Source of the DNA: an uncultured Oscillospiraceae bacterium
GTDB taxonomy: Bacteria > Bacillota > Clostridia > Oscillospirales > Ruminococcaceae
DNA length: 64,000 nt
NCBI GenBank assembly: GCA_934481355.1
Contig: CAKSPH010000001.1
Coordinates: 124,001-188,000 of the forward strand
Reading direction: 5' to 3'
Below, in pieces: positions 54,390 to 63,841 of the stretch. The notes under the pieces are model-generated. The model worked only from the letters and a program-made list of their open reading frames with translations. It was not told the DNA's origin and did not search any database. The position numbers were made by a program, and so were the translations under genes. Position 1 is the stretch's first letter; every line of letters begins with the position of its first letter.

Positions 54390-55014
54390 GCCCTCCATAA
54401 AAGTCAGCACTGACGGACTGTTCCGCCAGAATATCGTACTGATGAGCGGATTAGTCACCGCCCCCATCATAGTTGCGGCGACAACGTTCGAACACGCACT
54501 GATACTCACGCTGAGCTTCCTGCTGATATCGTATACCTCGATACTTATCTGCCGGTTCATTCCCCGGAAGATAGTCTATACCGTGCGCATACTGCTTTAC
54601 GCGGCTGTGGCGGCGGTGATGTACATTCCGACGGCGCTGCTGCTGCACGCGCTGTTTCCCGCCACGACCTCCGAGATATCCATTTATATCGCGATAATCG
54701 TTGTGAACTCCCTTCTCCTCGCAAAGACCGAGAGCCGGTTCTACCTCATGCCCTACGGCGAGATGGCGCTTGACGCGCTGATTTACGTCCTCGGCTATGC
54801 CGTTGCGGCGTTCGCCGTGGGAATGATAAGGGAGTTCCTCGCGTTCGGCTCGCTGTTCGGCCTCAGGGTCTGCGACCCCATAATGCCGGCGGCGAAAACC
54901 CCGTTCTTCGGATTCATTCTGCTTGGTATCCTCGCGGCTGTCTGCCGTGCGATAACCACACGCCGCCACAGGCGCACAGAACGCGCCGAGGCTATCCGGA
55001 AGGGGGCGGAGTGA
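54379..55014 (+). CDS. RnfE/NqrD-like membrane subunit lacking Fe-S cysteines
   Basis: 211 residues, six transmembrane helices. AVGMIREFLAFGSLFGLRV and TPFFGFILLGILAA match RnfE. Canonical RnfE has one Cys in LLGLCPLL and one in VTNC, which with RnfA hold a [2Fe-2S] cluster in the membrane. Here the segments read SGLVTAPII (no Cys) and VVNSLLLA (Ser111). The other landmarks of the fold are kept. Overlaps the next gene by one base. Confidence 0.83.
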   Translation: MINKPSIKVSTDGLFRQNIVLMSGLVTAPIIVAATTFEHALILTLSFLLISYTSILICRFIPRKIVYTVRILLYAAVAAVMYIPTALLLHALFPATTSEISIYIAIIVVNSLLLAKTESRFYLMPYGEMALDALIYVLGYAVAAFAVGMIREFLAFGSLFGLRVCDPIMPAAKTPFFGFILLGILAAVCRAITTRRHRRTERAEAIRKGAE

Positions 55015-55607
55015 TGGAAATATTCGGCCGCATAGTCACCGTTGCAATGCTGTCAGTATTCGTGCAGAACGCAATATTTGACCGCGCATTCGGAAGCAAC
55101 GTCGCGATATACGCCTCCCGCAGGAACGACACTGTAATCGGCTTCACGCTGGGAATAACCGCGATGACCACCATCGCCAGCGCAATATCTTTCTTCGTGG
55201 ACCAGGCACTTCTGCCGACCGGATTCGGCTGGCTGTTCATGCCGCTGATTTACGTCGCGATAATCAGCGCGCTGTATCTTGCCGGACTTCTCCTGATATG
55301 GAGGGTGTTCCCGAAGATGTTCAGGAGGATAAAAAAGTACGTCCACCTGACGATATTCAACTGCACCGTTATCGGCGCTCTGTTTCTGAACTCCAACTTC
55401 GGAAGCGATATCTGGTCGTATATCGGATACGGCTTCGGAACAGGCATCGGATTCTTTCTTGCCTGCTTCCTGCTGAATATCGCCCGGGACAAGCTGGACA
55501 GCGAAAAGATACCAAAGGTTTTCCGGGGCTACCCGATAATGCTTGTTTACATCGGCGTGATCTCACTGGCGTTCTATGCGCTGGCGGGATACACCGTGGA
55601 TTTCTGA
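55014..55607 (+). CDS. RnfA/NqrE-like membrane subunit with one Fe-S cysteine left
   Basis: 197 residues from the ATG at 55014 (AGGGGG upstream; a GTG at 55011 is possible). Six transmembrane helices. FNCTVIGALFLN matches the canonical TNCAVLGVALLN and keeps its Cys (residue 117), but the first motif, FLGLCPFMG in RnfA, is AFGSNVAIY here, with Asn29 in the Cys position. VFRGYPIMLVYIGVISLAF matches the RnfA C-terminus. No rnfB follows, though rnfB normally does. Confidence 0.83.
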   Translation: MEIFGRIVTVAMLSVFVQNAIFDRAFGSNVAIYASRRNDTVIGFTLGITAMTTIASAISFFVDQALLPTGFGWLFMPLIYVAIISALYLAGLLLIWRVFPKMFRRIKKYVHLTIFNCTVIGALFLNSNFGSDIWSYIGYGFGTGIGFFLACFLLNIARDKLDSEKIPKVFRGYPIMLVYIGVISLAFYALAGYTVDF

Positions 55608-55641
55608 CGCACATTCCACATAACAGTTCAACGGAGATATC

Positions 55642-56832
55642 ATGAAAAACAAGAAAATCAAGATAAAGCACAGAAAATACAGTCTGTATCAGCGCAAGCG
55701 GAGCAAAAGCAGAAAGGTGCTCACAGTCCTGCTGATGGTGGTGCTGGTGGCAGGGCTCTGCGTCCTCGGCTACGGACTGGGGCGCCCGCTGGTGAACTAC
55801 TTCCAGAACCGCGGGAGCGAATCACAGACAAGCTCAGCGTGGACGCCGCCGTCATCTGCGGAAATAAACTCCTCCGCCGAGGGAACATCTGACAGATCCA
55901 CAGCCGAGGCGACAAAGGAGCCCACGCAGGAAACTCAGGAGCAGAAGCCGGTAAGCGCGTTTATCCTGCCGGAAAGCGCCCTTGCAAGCTCCGACGCGCT
56001 TAACAGCGCACTTGCTGCGGCAAAGAACGGAAACTACACAGACATTACCGTCACCCTCAAGGACGACAGCGGAAGCTTCCTTTACAAGACTGGTATCGAC
56101 GGAATACCAGAGACCCAGATAACCGGAAGCCTGACCGCAAAGCAGATAGCCGACATCATCACCAGGGCGGGATTCACGCCAGGGGCGCGTATAAACACCC
56201 TGCTCGACCGCACCTCCCAGTCGTTCGGAGGGGAAAGCGTATGCTACATGATAGCGGACGGCGGAATATGGCACGACTACTATGTTGACAAGGGCGGAAA
56301 ATCGTGGCTCGACCCGTTTGAGGACGCCACCGCAAAGTATCTCTCCGCGATAACCTCCGAGATAAGCGGCGCAGGATTCAAGAGTATAATCCTCGCCAAC
56401 ACGAAATATCCCGCGTTCAACCCGCAGGATTACACGAACTTCCTGCGGCAGCTCAACCTTTCGGATGATAACGCCCGCCTTGAAGCGCTCTGGAAAATCG
56501 CGGACGCCTGCATTACAGCCGCTAAGCCCTCCGGCGCTGAAATCTCCGTCGAGGTAAACGGCGGGGATCTTCTGGCGGACGAAAAAGCGCTCACTTCCGC
56601 CGAGATAACCGGAAACAAGGCGAAACTCAGGAACACGGTGCTCCTGATAGACTATTCGCCGGAGGACAGCGCGAACTACGCCAGCACAAAGGCGTTCATC
56701 GGAAAGCTCTCCGTTATGTATTCCGGGCAGACCATTGCCGTAAGGCTCCAGACCTCCGGATTCTCCGCAGACGCACTGGCAGATGTGCGCAAGGCGTTTA
56801 CCGACTCCGGGATCACGGTTCTTTCTGAATAA
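55642..56832 (+). CDS. Membrane-anchored exported protein, DUF4015-like
   Basis: 396 residues. A very basic N-terminus, one transmembrane helix (about 28-50), a Ser/Thr/Glu/Pro-rich linker (about 55-105) and an extracytoplasmic domain of about 285 residues. That domain has TVTLKDDSGSFLYKT and later KSIILANTKYPAFNP and TVLLIDYSPEDS, spaced like a TIM-barrel of the DUF4015 (putative glycosidase-like) group; the match is weak. It follows the rnfA-like gene by 34 bases and may be the external partner of that complex. GGAGA lies before the ATG. Confidence 0.7.
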   Translation: MKNKKIKIKHRKYSLYQRKRSKSRKVLTVLLMVVLVAGLCVLGYGLGRPLVNYFQNRGSESQTSSAWTPPSSAEINSSAEGTSDRSTAEATKEPTQETQEQKPVSAFILPESALASSDALNSALAAAKNGNYTDITVTLKDDSGSFLYKTGIDGIPETQITGSLTAKQIADIITRAGFTPGARINTLLDRTSQSFGGESVCYMIADGGIWHDYYVDKGGKSWLDPFEDATAKYLSAITSEISGAGFKSIILANTKYPAFNPQDYTNFLRQLNLSDDNARLEALWKIADACITAAKPSGAEISVEVNGGDLLADEKALTSAEITGNKAKLRNTVLLIDYSPEDSANYASTKAFIGKLSVMYSGQTIAVRLQTSGFSADALADVRKAFTDSGITVLSE

Positions 56833-56856
56833 TCGGTGAAAATTTTGTCAGGCTAC

Positions 56857-56885
56857 TTGATTTATCGTTCAGTTTAGGTTATAAT
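56857..56885 (+). promoter_or_regulatory. Promoter of yajC
   Basis: TTGATT (56857-56862), 17-base spacer, TATAAT (56880-56885). Confidence 0.8.
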
Positions 56886-56938
56886 AGTAAAGGTAAAATA
56901 ACAGCCGCTGTAAGGCGGTAAAATATGGAGGACAACTA

Positions 56939-57340
56939 ATGGTTTCTACACTCGCTATCATAAGCTCTGCCGCTTCCGGCACAACTAACGCAGCCGGCGG
57001 CGTTGGCAGTATGCTTACAATGCTCATTCCGCTGGCGCTCATCATTCTGTTTTTCTGGCTGTTCATTATCCGTCCGGAGAAGAAGCGCAACAGGGAAATG
57101 CAGGATATGCTCAACAACATTCAGGTTGCCGATGAGGTAATCACAAACGGCGGCATTATCGGACGCGTTCTTTCCGTCAAGGAGGACACCGTTCTTATCG
57201 AGACAGGAAGCGACCGCACAAAGATCCGCGTTCTTAAATCCGCTATCGCAAAGAACAATACAATGCACGAGGCTCCCGCTGAGGCTGCCCCTGCAAAGAA
57301 GAAAAAGGGCAAGGACGACAAGCCCGCTGAGATCAAGTAA
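56939..57340 (+). CDS. yajC: Sec translocase accessory protein YajC
   Basis: 133 residues with GGAGGAC upstream. One transmembrane helix (about 27-46) followed by FIIRPEKKRNREMQDMLNN, NIQVADEVITNGGIIGRV and VLIETGSDRTKIRVLKSAI, the YajC signature. A lysine/alanine-rich tail ends the protein. It associates with SecDF in the membrane; secDF is not adjacent here. Confidence 0.95.
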   Translation: MVSTLAIISSAASGTTNAAGGVGSMLTMLIPLALIILFFWLFIIRPEKKRNREMQDMLNNIQVADEVITNGGIIGRVLSVKEDTVLIETGSDRTKIRVLKSAIAKNNTMHEAPAEAAPAKKKKGKDDKPAEIK

Positions 57341-57360
57341 TTTTAAGATTCATAAAAAAG

Positions 57361-57389
57361 TCCCTCTTCATCGCGAAGAGGGATTTTTT
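57361..57389 (+). terminator. Terminator after yajC
   Basis: TCCCTCTTC, five-base loop, GAAGAGGGA, then TTTTTT. Confidence 0.92.
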
Positions 57390-57395
57390 CATAGT

Positions 57396-57419
57396 AGTGG
57401 AGGGGCTTGCCCCTCCACT
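57396..57419. repeat. Perfect GC hairpin, left of dispersed repeat
   Basis: AGTGGAGGGGC, loop TT, GCCCCTCCACT: an 11-base perfect stem. It shares the core GGAGGGGCTTGCCCCTCC with the hairpin at 57549. Confidence 0.85.
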
Positions 57420-57446
57420 CAGTTTGTCGAAAAAGTCAAAATATCA

Positions 57447-57548
57447 GGCTGTCGAGAAGCCCTCAGATTCTAGGAACCCGTACTGCGACTAGGCTTTGTG
57501 CCTGTCGCAGTGCGGAGTGACGACGAAGATGAGGGTTTATCGACAGCC
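57447..57548. repeat. Dispersed structured repeat, copy 2
   Basis: Outer stem: GGCTGTCGAGAAGCCCTCA pairs with TGAGGGTTTATCGACAGCC. Inner hairpin: ACTGCGAC-T-AGGC, loop TTTGT, GCCT-GTCGCAGT. It shares with copy 1 the outer stem, the AGATNCTAGGAA block and the apex AGGCTNTGTGCCT, while the inner stem bases differ but stay paired. It fills most of the 247-base gap between yajC and ppk. Confidence 0.82.
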
Positions 57549-57576
57549 GTATGGGAGGGGCTTGCCCCTCCCATAC
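57549..57576. repeat. Perfect GC hairpin, right of dispersed repeat
   Basis: GTATGGGAGGGGC, loop TT, GCCCCTCCCATAC: a 13-base perfect stem that abuts the repeat end and lies 11 bases from the ppk stop. It has no U run on the minus strand, so terminator function for ppk is doubtful. Confidence 0.85.
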
Positions 57577-57587
57577 GAATATTTGCC

Positions 57588-59741
57588 TTATCTGCGGACC
57601 CTGCGCGCCTTGACTTTCAGCACTACGCGGTCGTTTGCAGGCTTCGGAGCCACCGGAGCTTCTTTTCTTTCGGGAGCCGGAGCATTCTGCGCTTCCTCGG
57701 CCGCCTTGTAAGCCTGCTCATAGAAGTATATCTGGGAATTCAGGCGCGGCTCGCCCTCCTTCGGGATAACGTGGTGATAGTTGCCATCGCTGTCCTGCTC
57801 GCGCGCCTTTACGTTGTCGCGGAGCATCGTTTCAAAGATACCCACAGCCCTGTCCGCTATCCTCTTATCCAGCAGCGGAGCCGCCACCTCAACGCGGCGC
57901 TCGGTGTTTCTGGTCATGAAATCCGCGCTGGAAATGTACACCCTGCGGCGCTCGCCCTTTCCGAAAATATAGATACGGCTGTGTTCAAGGAATCTTCCCA
58001 CGATGGAAATGACCCTGATATTTTCGGTCTCGCCCTCAACGCCCGCGATAAGGCAGCATATTCCACGGACGACCAGCTCTATCCTAACACCGGCGCGGCT
58101 TGCCTCGGCAAGCTTTTCAATGATGTCCTTATCGGTCAGGGAATTCATCTTTATGCCGATGTAGCCGTCATTCTTGTAGGTTATCTCGTTGTCGATGAGC
58201 TCCACTATACGGCTTTTCAGCCCCTTCGGAGCCACCAGCAGCTTGTTGGTGCTCTCAACGGTATTCCCGACTGCAAGCGCATTGAATACCACCGAAGCGT
58301 CCGAGCCGAAATCCCGGTCGGCGGTCATCAGGGTAAGATCCGTATACAGCCTGGAGGTGCGCTCGTTGTAGTTTCCGGTGCCCACCTGAGTGATGTAGCT
58401 TACGTCGTTTCCGCTGCGCAGCGTAATGAGCAGCAGCTTGGAATGCACCTTGAGCTCCTCCAGACCGTAGATTACGGTAACGCCGGCGTCCTCAAGACAC
58501 TTTGACCAGCCGATATTGTTTTCCTCGTCAAATCTCGCGCGGAGCTCAACAAGCGCCAGCACGTCCTTGCCGTTTTCTGCGGCGCGGGTCAGTGCGCTGA
58601 TTATCTTGCTGTCCCTCGCCACGCGGTAAAGGGTTATTTTTATGGAAACAACGTCCGGATTCTCCGCGGCCTCTTCAAGCAGGCGGATAAACTGGCTGAT
58701 ATTCTCATAGGGGTAATTCAGCATGATGTCATGACGCTGTATCTGCCCGATGATAGGCTGCTTCTGGTCTATCTCCGGGGATTTCTGCGGAGTCAGCGGG
58801 GCAAAGAAAAGGTCGTCCTGCTTCTCAAGCTTTCTCTCCAGCGCAGACAGGAATCCCATCGTCAGCGGGGCGCTCTGGCAGAAGATAAAGTTGTCCTTTA
58901 CCTTCAGCGTCTTTGCAATTATCGAAGATATGGAGGGGTCCGGCGTGCCGGAAAATTCAAGGCGCACCGGCTGGAGCTTCTTGCGCTTCTTAACAAGGTC
59001 GCTCATTATGTCGCGGAAATCCACGTCGTGGTCGTAAAGTCCCTCGTCCATTGTGATGTCCGCATTCCTTGTAACGCGGAAAATGCAGCGTGACATTATC
59101 TCGAAATTCTTGAATACCAGCTCCGCATAATGCGCGATAAGCTCCTCCGTCAGCAGGAATCTGCCTGTGCCCGGCAGCCACACCAGCTTCGGGAAGTTCT
59201 CAGAAGCCGGCAGTATGCCGAAAGTGACCTTACGCGCCGCGTCGTCCTTCTTGCGGATAGTAACGCCAACGTAAACCTCGCCGCTCTTCAGGAACGGCAC
59301 GGGGTGCTTCTTGTCAACGACCCCGGTGAACAGCAGCGGCTGTACCTCCCTGGTGAAGAATGCGCGGAAATACGCGTCCTCCTCCGGTGTGAGGCTCTTG
59401 GGGTCGATGTGGTCAACTCCGTATGCGGCAAGCCCCTCCATGATCTTTTCATAAGCCTCGTCCTTCACCGGCAGGAGCTGCTTTACACGCTTTGCTATCT
59501 CAGTGAGCTGCTCCTTGGCGGTCATGTTGGTCTTGTTTTCGGTGTCCTTGCTGTCGAACAGCATTTTGTCGTGCAGGCTTCCCACCCTTATCATGAAGAA
59601 CTCGTCGAGATTTGAGCAGAATATCTGCACGAATCTCAGCCGCTCAAACAGCGGGGTCTCCTCATCGAACGCTTCTTCAAGCACCCTTGCGTTGAATTTC
59701 AGCCAGGAAAGCTCGCGGTTGTCATAGAACTTGTCGCCCAT
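57588..59741 (-). CDS. ppk: Polyphosphate kinase
   Basis: Makes inorganic polyphosphate from ATP. 717 residues, full length PPK1. The catalytic histidine lies in ELKVHSKLLLITL and a second conserved His in RFLEHSRIYIFGKG. The N-terminal NRELSWLKFNARVLEEA motif is diagnostic. A C-terminal Ala/Pro/Lys-rich tail of about 35 residues is extra. Single gene. Confidence 0.97.
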   Translation of the reverse strand: MGDKFYDNRELSWLKFNARVLEEAFDEETPLFERLRFVQIFCSNLDEFFMIRVGSLHDKMLFDSKDTENKTNMTAKEQLTEIAKRVKQLLPVKDEAYEKIMEGLAAYGVDHIDPKSLTPEEDAYFRAFFTREVQPLLFTGVVDKKHPVPFLKSGEVYVGVTIRKKDDAARKVTFGILPASENFPKLVWLPGTGRFLLTEELIAHYAELVFKNFEIMSRCIFRVTRNADITMDEGLYDHDVDFRDIMSDLVKKRKKLQPVRLEFSGTPDPSISSIIAKTLKVKDNFIFCQSAPLTMGFLSALERKLEKQDDLFFAPLTPQKSPEIDQKQPIIGQIQRHDIMLNYPYENISQFIRLLEEAAENPDVVSIKITLYRVARDSKIISALTRAAENGKDVLALVELRARFDEENNIGWSKCLEDAGVTVIYGLEELKVHSKLLLITLRSGNDVSYITQVGTGNYNERTSRLYTDLTLMTADRDFGSDASVVFNALAVGNTVESTNKLLVAPKGLKSRIVELIDNEITYKNDGYIGIKMNSLTDKDIIEKLAEASRAGVRIELVVRGICCLIAGVEGETENIRVISIVGRFLEHSRIYIFGKGERRRVYISSADFMTRNTERRVEVAAPLLDKRIADRAVGIFETMLRDNVKAREQDSDGNYHHVIPKEGEPRLNSQIYFYEQAYKAAEEAQNAPAPERKEAPVAPKPANDRVVLKVKARRVRR

Positions 59742-59839
59742 AATGATTTCCTTTCACGATTTTAATACGGATTTAATATACAGAAATGCCGTCTGAATAC
59801 GCGAGTAGACAGGCGGCATAAGTTATCAATGATTAATAA

Positions 59840-61504
<1,665 letters not shown>

Positions 61505-61511
61505 TTAAATC

Positions 61512-61540
61512 ATTATACCACCTTGCGCCCTTTTTTTCAA
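61512..61540 (-). promoter_or_regulatory. Promoter of pyrG inside an inverted repeat
   Basis: Minus strand TTGAAA (61540-61535), 17-base spacer, TATAAT (61517-61512). The promoter sits within ATACCACTTG ... CAAGGTGGTAT, so a dimeric regulator or a hairpin ending the upstream gene could overlap it. The GGGC-start/attenuation layout of Bacillus pyrG is not seen. Confidence 0.78.
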
Positions 61541-61601
61541 GTGGTATTTCTACTAAATTCCCCACAGAACGGCAATAATTTTTTCAGTCGGGTATACAGC
61601 G

Positions 61602-62333
61602 TTACTTCCAGTTTCTGTCGTAACTCGGCGCTTCCAGCATAGGATTCGAGGTCGTCGGAGGTTTTCTGCGCTTCTTCGGGACATAGTCCGCGATGTTGAA
61701 CGGCTTTTTCTCCGGCTTTCCGCGGAATTGTGCGAGGTAGTACTCCAGCGACTGGACTATCTTTTTCGTCGGGCCGAACCACCCGCTGACCTCCAGCTTC
61801 TCCAGCGTCCGGAATCCGCGCTCGCTGAGCTCCGGGCTGTCAAATATGGTGTGGTCGTCCTCGTCAACATGGTATCCAAGGCGGGAGCTTTCATAGAAAT
61901 AGTACCGCACCTCTCCCTTAACCGTGAATGAGCACGGAGTCTTTTCAGCGTCCCGGGATATTTCCTCCACGCCGGAAAAAGGCACATAGTACAGCCTGCG
62001 GAGAATCGTCTGCTTCCCGCCGCCGCTGAATTCCCCGGCGTACAGGCTGAAAACGAAGCCGTCCGGCAGGATATCGAGATATGTGAAGCGGTTATGCCGC
62101 CTGGTGTACTTATAGGTGAAATATACCGCCGTGAACACCGAAGCCGTCCCCAGAAAGACGCACCCGAAAATCACAGCTGCGAGCAGCCTTACGATATCGC
62201 TGTCGCCAAGATTCAGCAGGATATTTACGGTGCAGAACACGCAAACGCCGAAAAGCGGCACAAGCACAGTTATCACCATGCCCCTGAGCCGCCTGCGGTA
62301 TTTCGTTGTGACTGCGTGAAAAAAGTAATCCAT
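61602..62333 (-). CDS. Membrane protein of unknown function
   Basis: 243 residues from the ATG at 62333 (GGGGTG upstream; a GTG at 62339 is also possible). Two transmembrane helices near 20-40 and 48-72, then a cytoplasmic domain of about 170 residues (RFTYLDILPDGFVFSLYAG; RYYFYESSRLGYHVDEDDHT), which might be of the YcxB-like type, an unsure guess. Basic, proline-containing C-terminus. Confidence 0.7.
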   Translation of the reverse strand: MDYFFHAVTTKYRRRLRGMVITVLVPLFGVCVFCTVNILLNLGDSDIVRLLAAVIFGCVFLGTASVFTAVYFTYKYTRRHNRFTYLDILPDGFVFSLYAGEFSGGGKQTILRRLYYVPFSGVEEISRDAEKTPCSFTVKGEVRYYFYESSRLGYHVDEDDHTIFDSPELSERGFRTLEKLEVSGWFGPTKKIVQSLEYYLAQFRGKPEKKPFNIADYVPKKRRKPPTTSNPMLEAPSYDRNWK

Positions 62334-62435
62334 AAACACCCCGAGGTCAATTCAGAATCCGGATTTTTCCGTCCCGCTTCGCGGAACATTGCTACAAGAC
62401 AATTATAGCATAACGGAGCGTTTAAGTCAATGCAG

Positions 62436-62813
62436 TCACGTTTCGTTTATTTTGGAGCCGCTCTTGAAGCACAGCGCCGCCAGCAGTCCGAAGAATATCG
62501 CCGCCGATATTCCCGCCGAGGAGGCCGTGAATCCGCCCATGAAAGCCCCGATGAGCCCGTGCTCGTCCACAGCCTCGCGGACGCCCTTTGCAAGCAGGCT
62601 GCCGAATCCCGTCAGCGGAACTGTCGCGCCGCCGCCCGCAAACCCGATAAGCGGCTCGTAAACTCCCACAGCGCCGAGAATGACCCCCGCCACCACATAG
62701 CTCACCAGAATACGCGCCGGGGTAAGCTTCGTGAGGTCGATAAGGAGCTGTCCCACCGCGCAAAACGCCCCGCCTATCAGGAACGCCCATAAATATTCAA
62801 GAATCATATCCAT
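62436..62813 (-). CDS. spoVAE: Stage V sporulation protein AE
   Basis: 125 residues, four transmembrane helices. LWAFLIGGAFCAVGQLLIDL, PARILVSYVVAGVILGAVG and GFGSLLAKGVREAV are characteristic of SpoVAE (the SpoVAEb type). Part of the SpoVA channel that moves dipicolinic acid into the forespore and out at germination. Three bases separate it from spoVAD. Confidence 0.94.
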   Translation of the reverse strand: MDMILEYLWAFLIGGAFCAVGQLLIDLTKLTPARILVSYVVAGVILGAVGVYEPLIGFAGGGATVPLTGFGSLLAKGVREAVDEHGLIGAFMGGFTASSAGISAAIFFGLLAALCFKSGSKINET

Positions 62814-62815
62814 TC

Positions 62816-63829
62816 TTATCCCCCCTGTTCAGATGAGATCTCTACGCAGTGCGCGATTCCCGGAATACTGCCGCCCTGCTGTACCATGGTCGGCGACATC
62901 AATGCACCTGTGGCACAGTAAAGTATTCGCTTCAGCTCCCCGGACTGCACCCGCTTCAGGAAGTGCCCGCACATCATGGAAGCCGAGCACCCGCACCCGG
63001 AGCCGCCCGCGTGCACGTCCTGACTTGCGCGGTCGTATATCATCAGACCGCAGTCCTTGTGGTGCTCCTTCAGGGAAACCCCGTCCCGCTGAAACAGGTC
63101 GTACAGCAGGTCGCTGCCCACCTGTCCCAGATCTCCCGTGATTATCACGTCATAGTCCTGCGGGTGAGTGCCGCGGTGCTTCATGTGCCGGGTCAGGGTG
63201 TCGTATGCCGCCCCTGCCATCGCCGCGCCCATGTTGTTGAGGTCGGTTATGCCCATGTCCTCTATCTTGCCAATGGTCGCCGCCCGGATAAACGGCGGCT
63301 TTCCGCTGAACCCGACCAACGCCGCTCCGGAGGCTGTCGCCGTCCACTGTGCGGTGGGAGTGCGCACTCCGCCGTAGTTCAGCGGAAACCGGAACTGCCG
63401 CTCCGCCGTGCTGAAATGCGATGAGGTGCTTGCTATCACCGTATCAAGATATCCCGCATTCACCAGAGCCGCCGCCAGCAGCAGCCCTTCGGCAAACGTG
63501 GAACAGGCTCCGTATATCCCGAGGAACGGCATATAGTAGTCCTTCAGCCCGTAGGAGCTTCCCACGCACTGGTTCAGCAGGTCGCCGGCTATCACAAGAT
63601 CTATCTTGTCCGGGGTGAGCTCCGCCTTTCTCAGGACGTGCCCAACCGCGCGCCGCTGGAACAGCGCCTCGGACTGCTCCCATGTGTCCGCGCCGCCCTT
63701 GTTGTCCTCTATCACCTCGTCGAATTCCCCGCCGTAGGGACCGTCGTTCTCAGCCTTTCCGACAACAGCCGCACAGGATATGATTGACGGCTTGCGGAAA
63801 CACATCGTTCTTCCCTCGCAGAATTTCAC
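62816..63829 (-). CDS. spoVAD: Stage V sporulation protein AD
   Basis: 337 residues, thiolase-like fold that binds dipicolinic acid. Motifs: VIAGDLLNQCVGSSYGLKDY, GIYGACSTFAEGLLLAAALV, TSSHFSTAERQFRFP, HAGGSGCGCSASMMC and TGALMSPTMVQQGGSIPGIA. The GTG at 63829 has AAGGGGG seven bases upstream and gives the usual N-terminus; an ATG at 63805 with GAGGG is an alternative. Confidence 0.96.
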   Translation of the reverse strand: MKFCEGRTMCFRKPSIISCAAVVGKAENDGPYGGEFDEVIEDNKGGADTWEQSEALFQRRAVGHVLRKAELTPDKIDLVIAGDLLNQCVGSSYGLKDYYMPFLGIYGACSTFAEGLLLAAALVNAGYLDTVIASTSSHFSTAERQFRFPLNYGGVRTPTAQWTATASGAALVGFSGKPPFIRAATIGKIEDMGITDLNNMGAAMAGAAYDTLTRHMKHRGTHPQDYDVIITGDLGQVGSDLLYDLFQRDGVSLKEHHKDCGLMIYDRASQDVHAGGSGCGCSASMMCGHFLKRVQSGELKRILYCATGALMSPTMVQQGGSIPGIAHCVEISSEQGG

Positions 63830-63841
63830 AGCTATACCCCC

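Noticed and set aside
57421..57576. CRISPR-like array
   Set aside because: The repeated units are hairpins of different outer sequence and there is no regular spacer pattern or cas gene.
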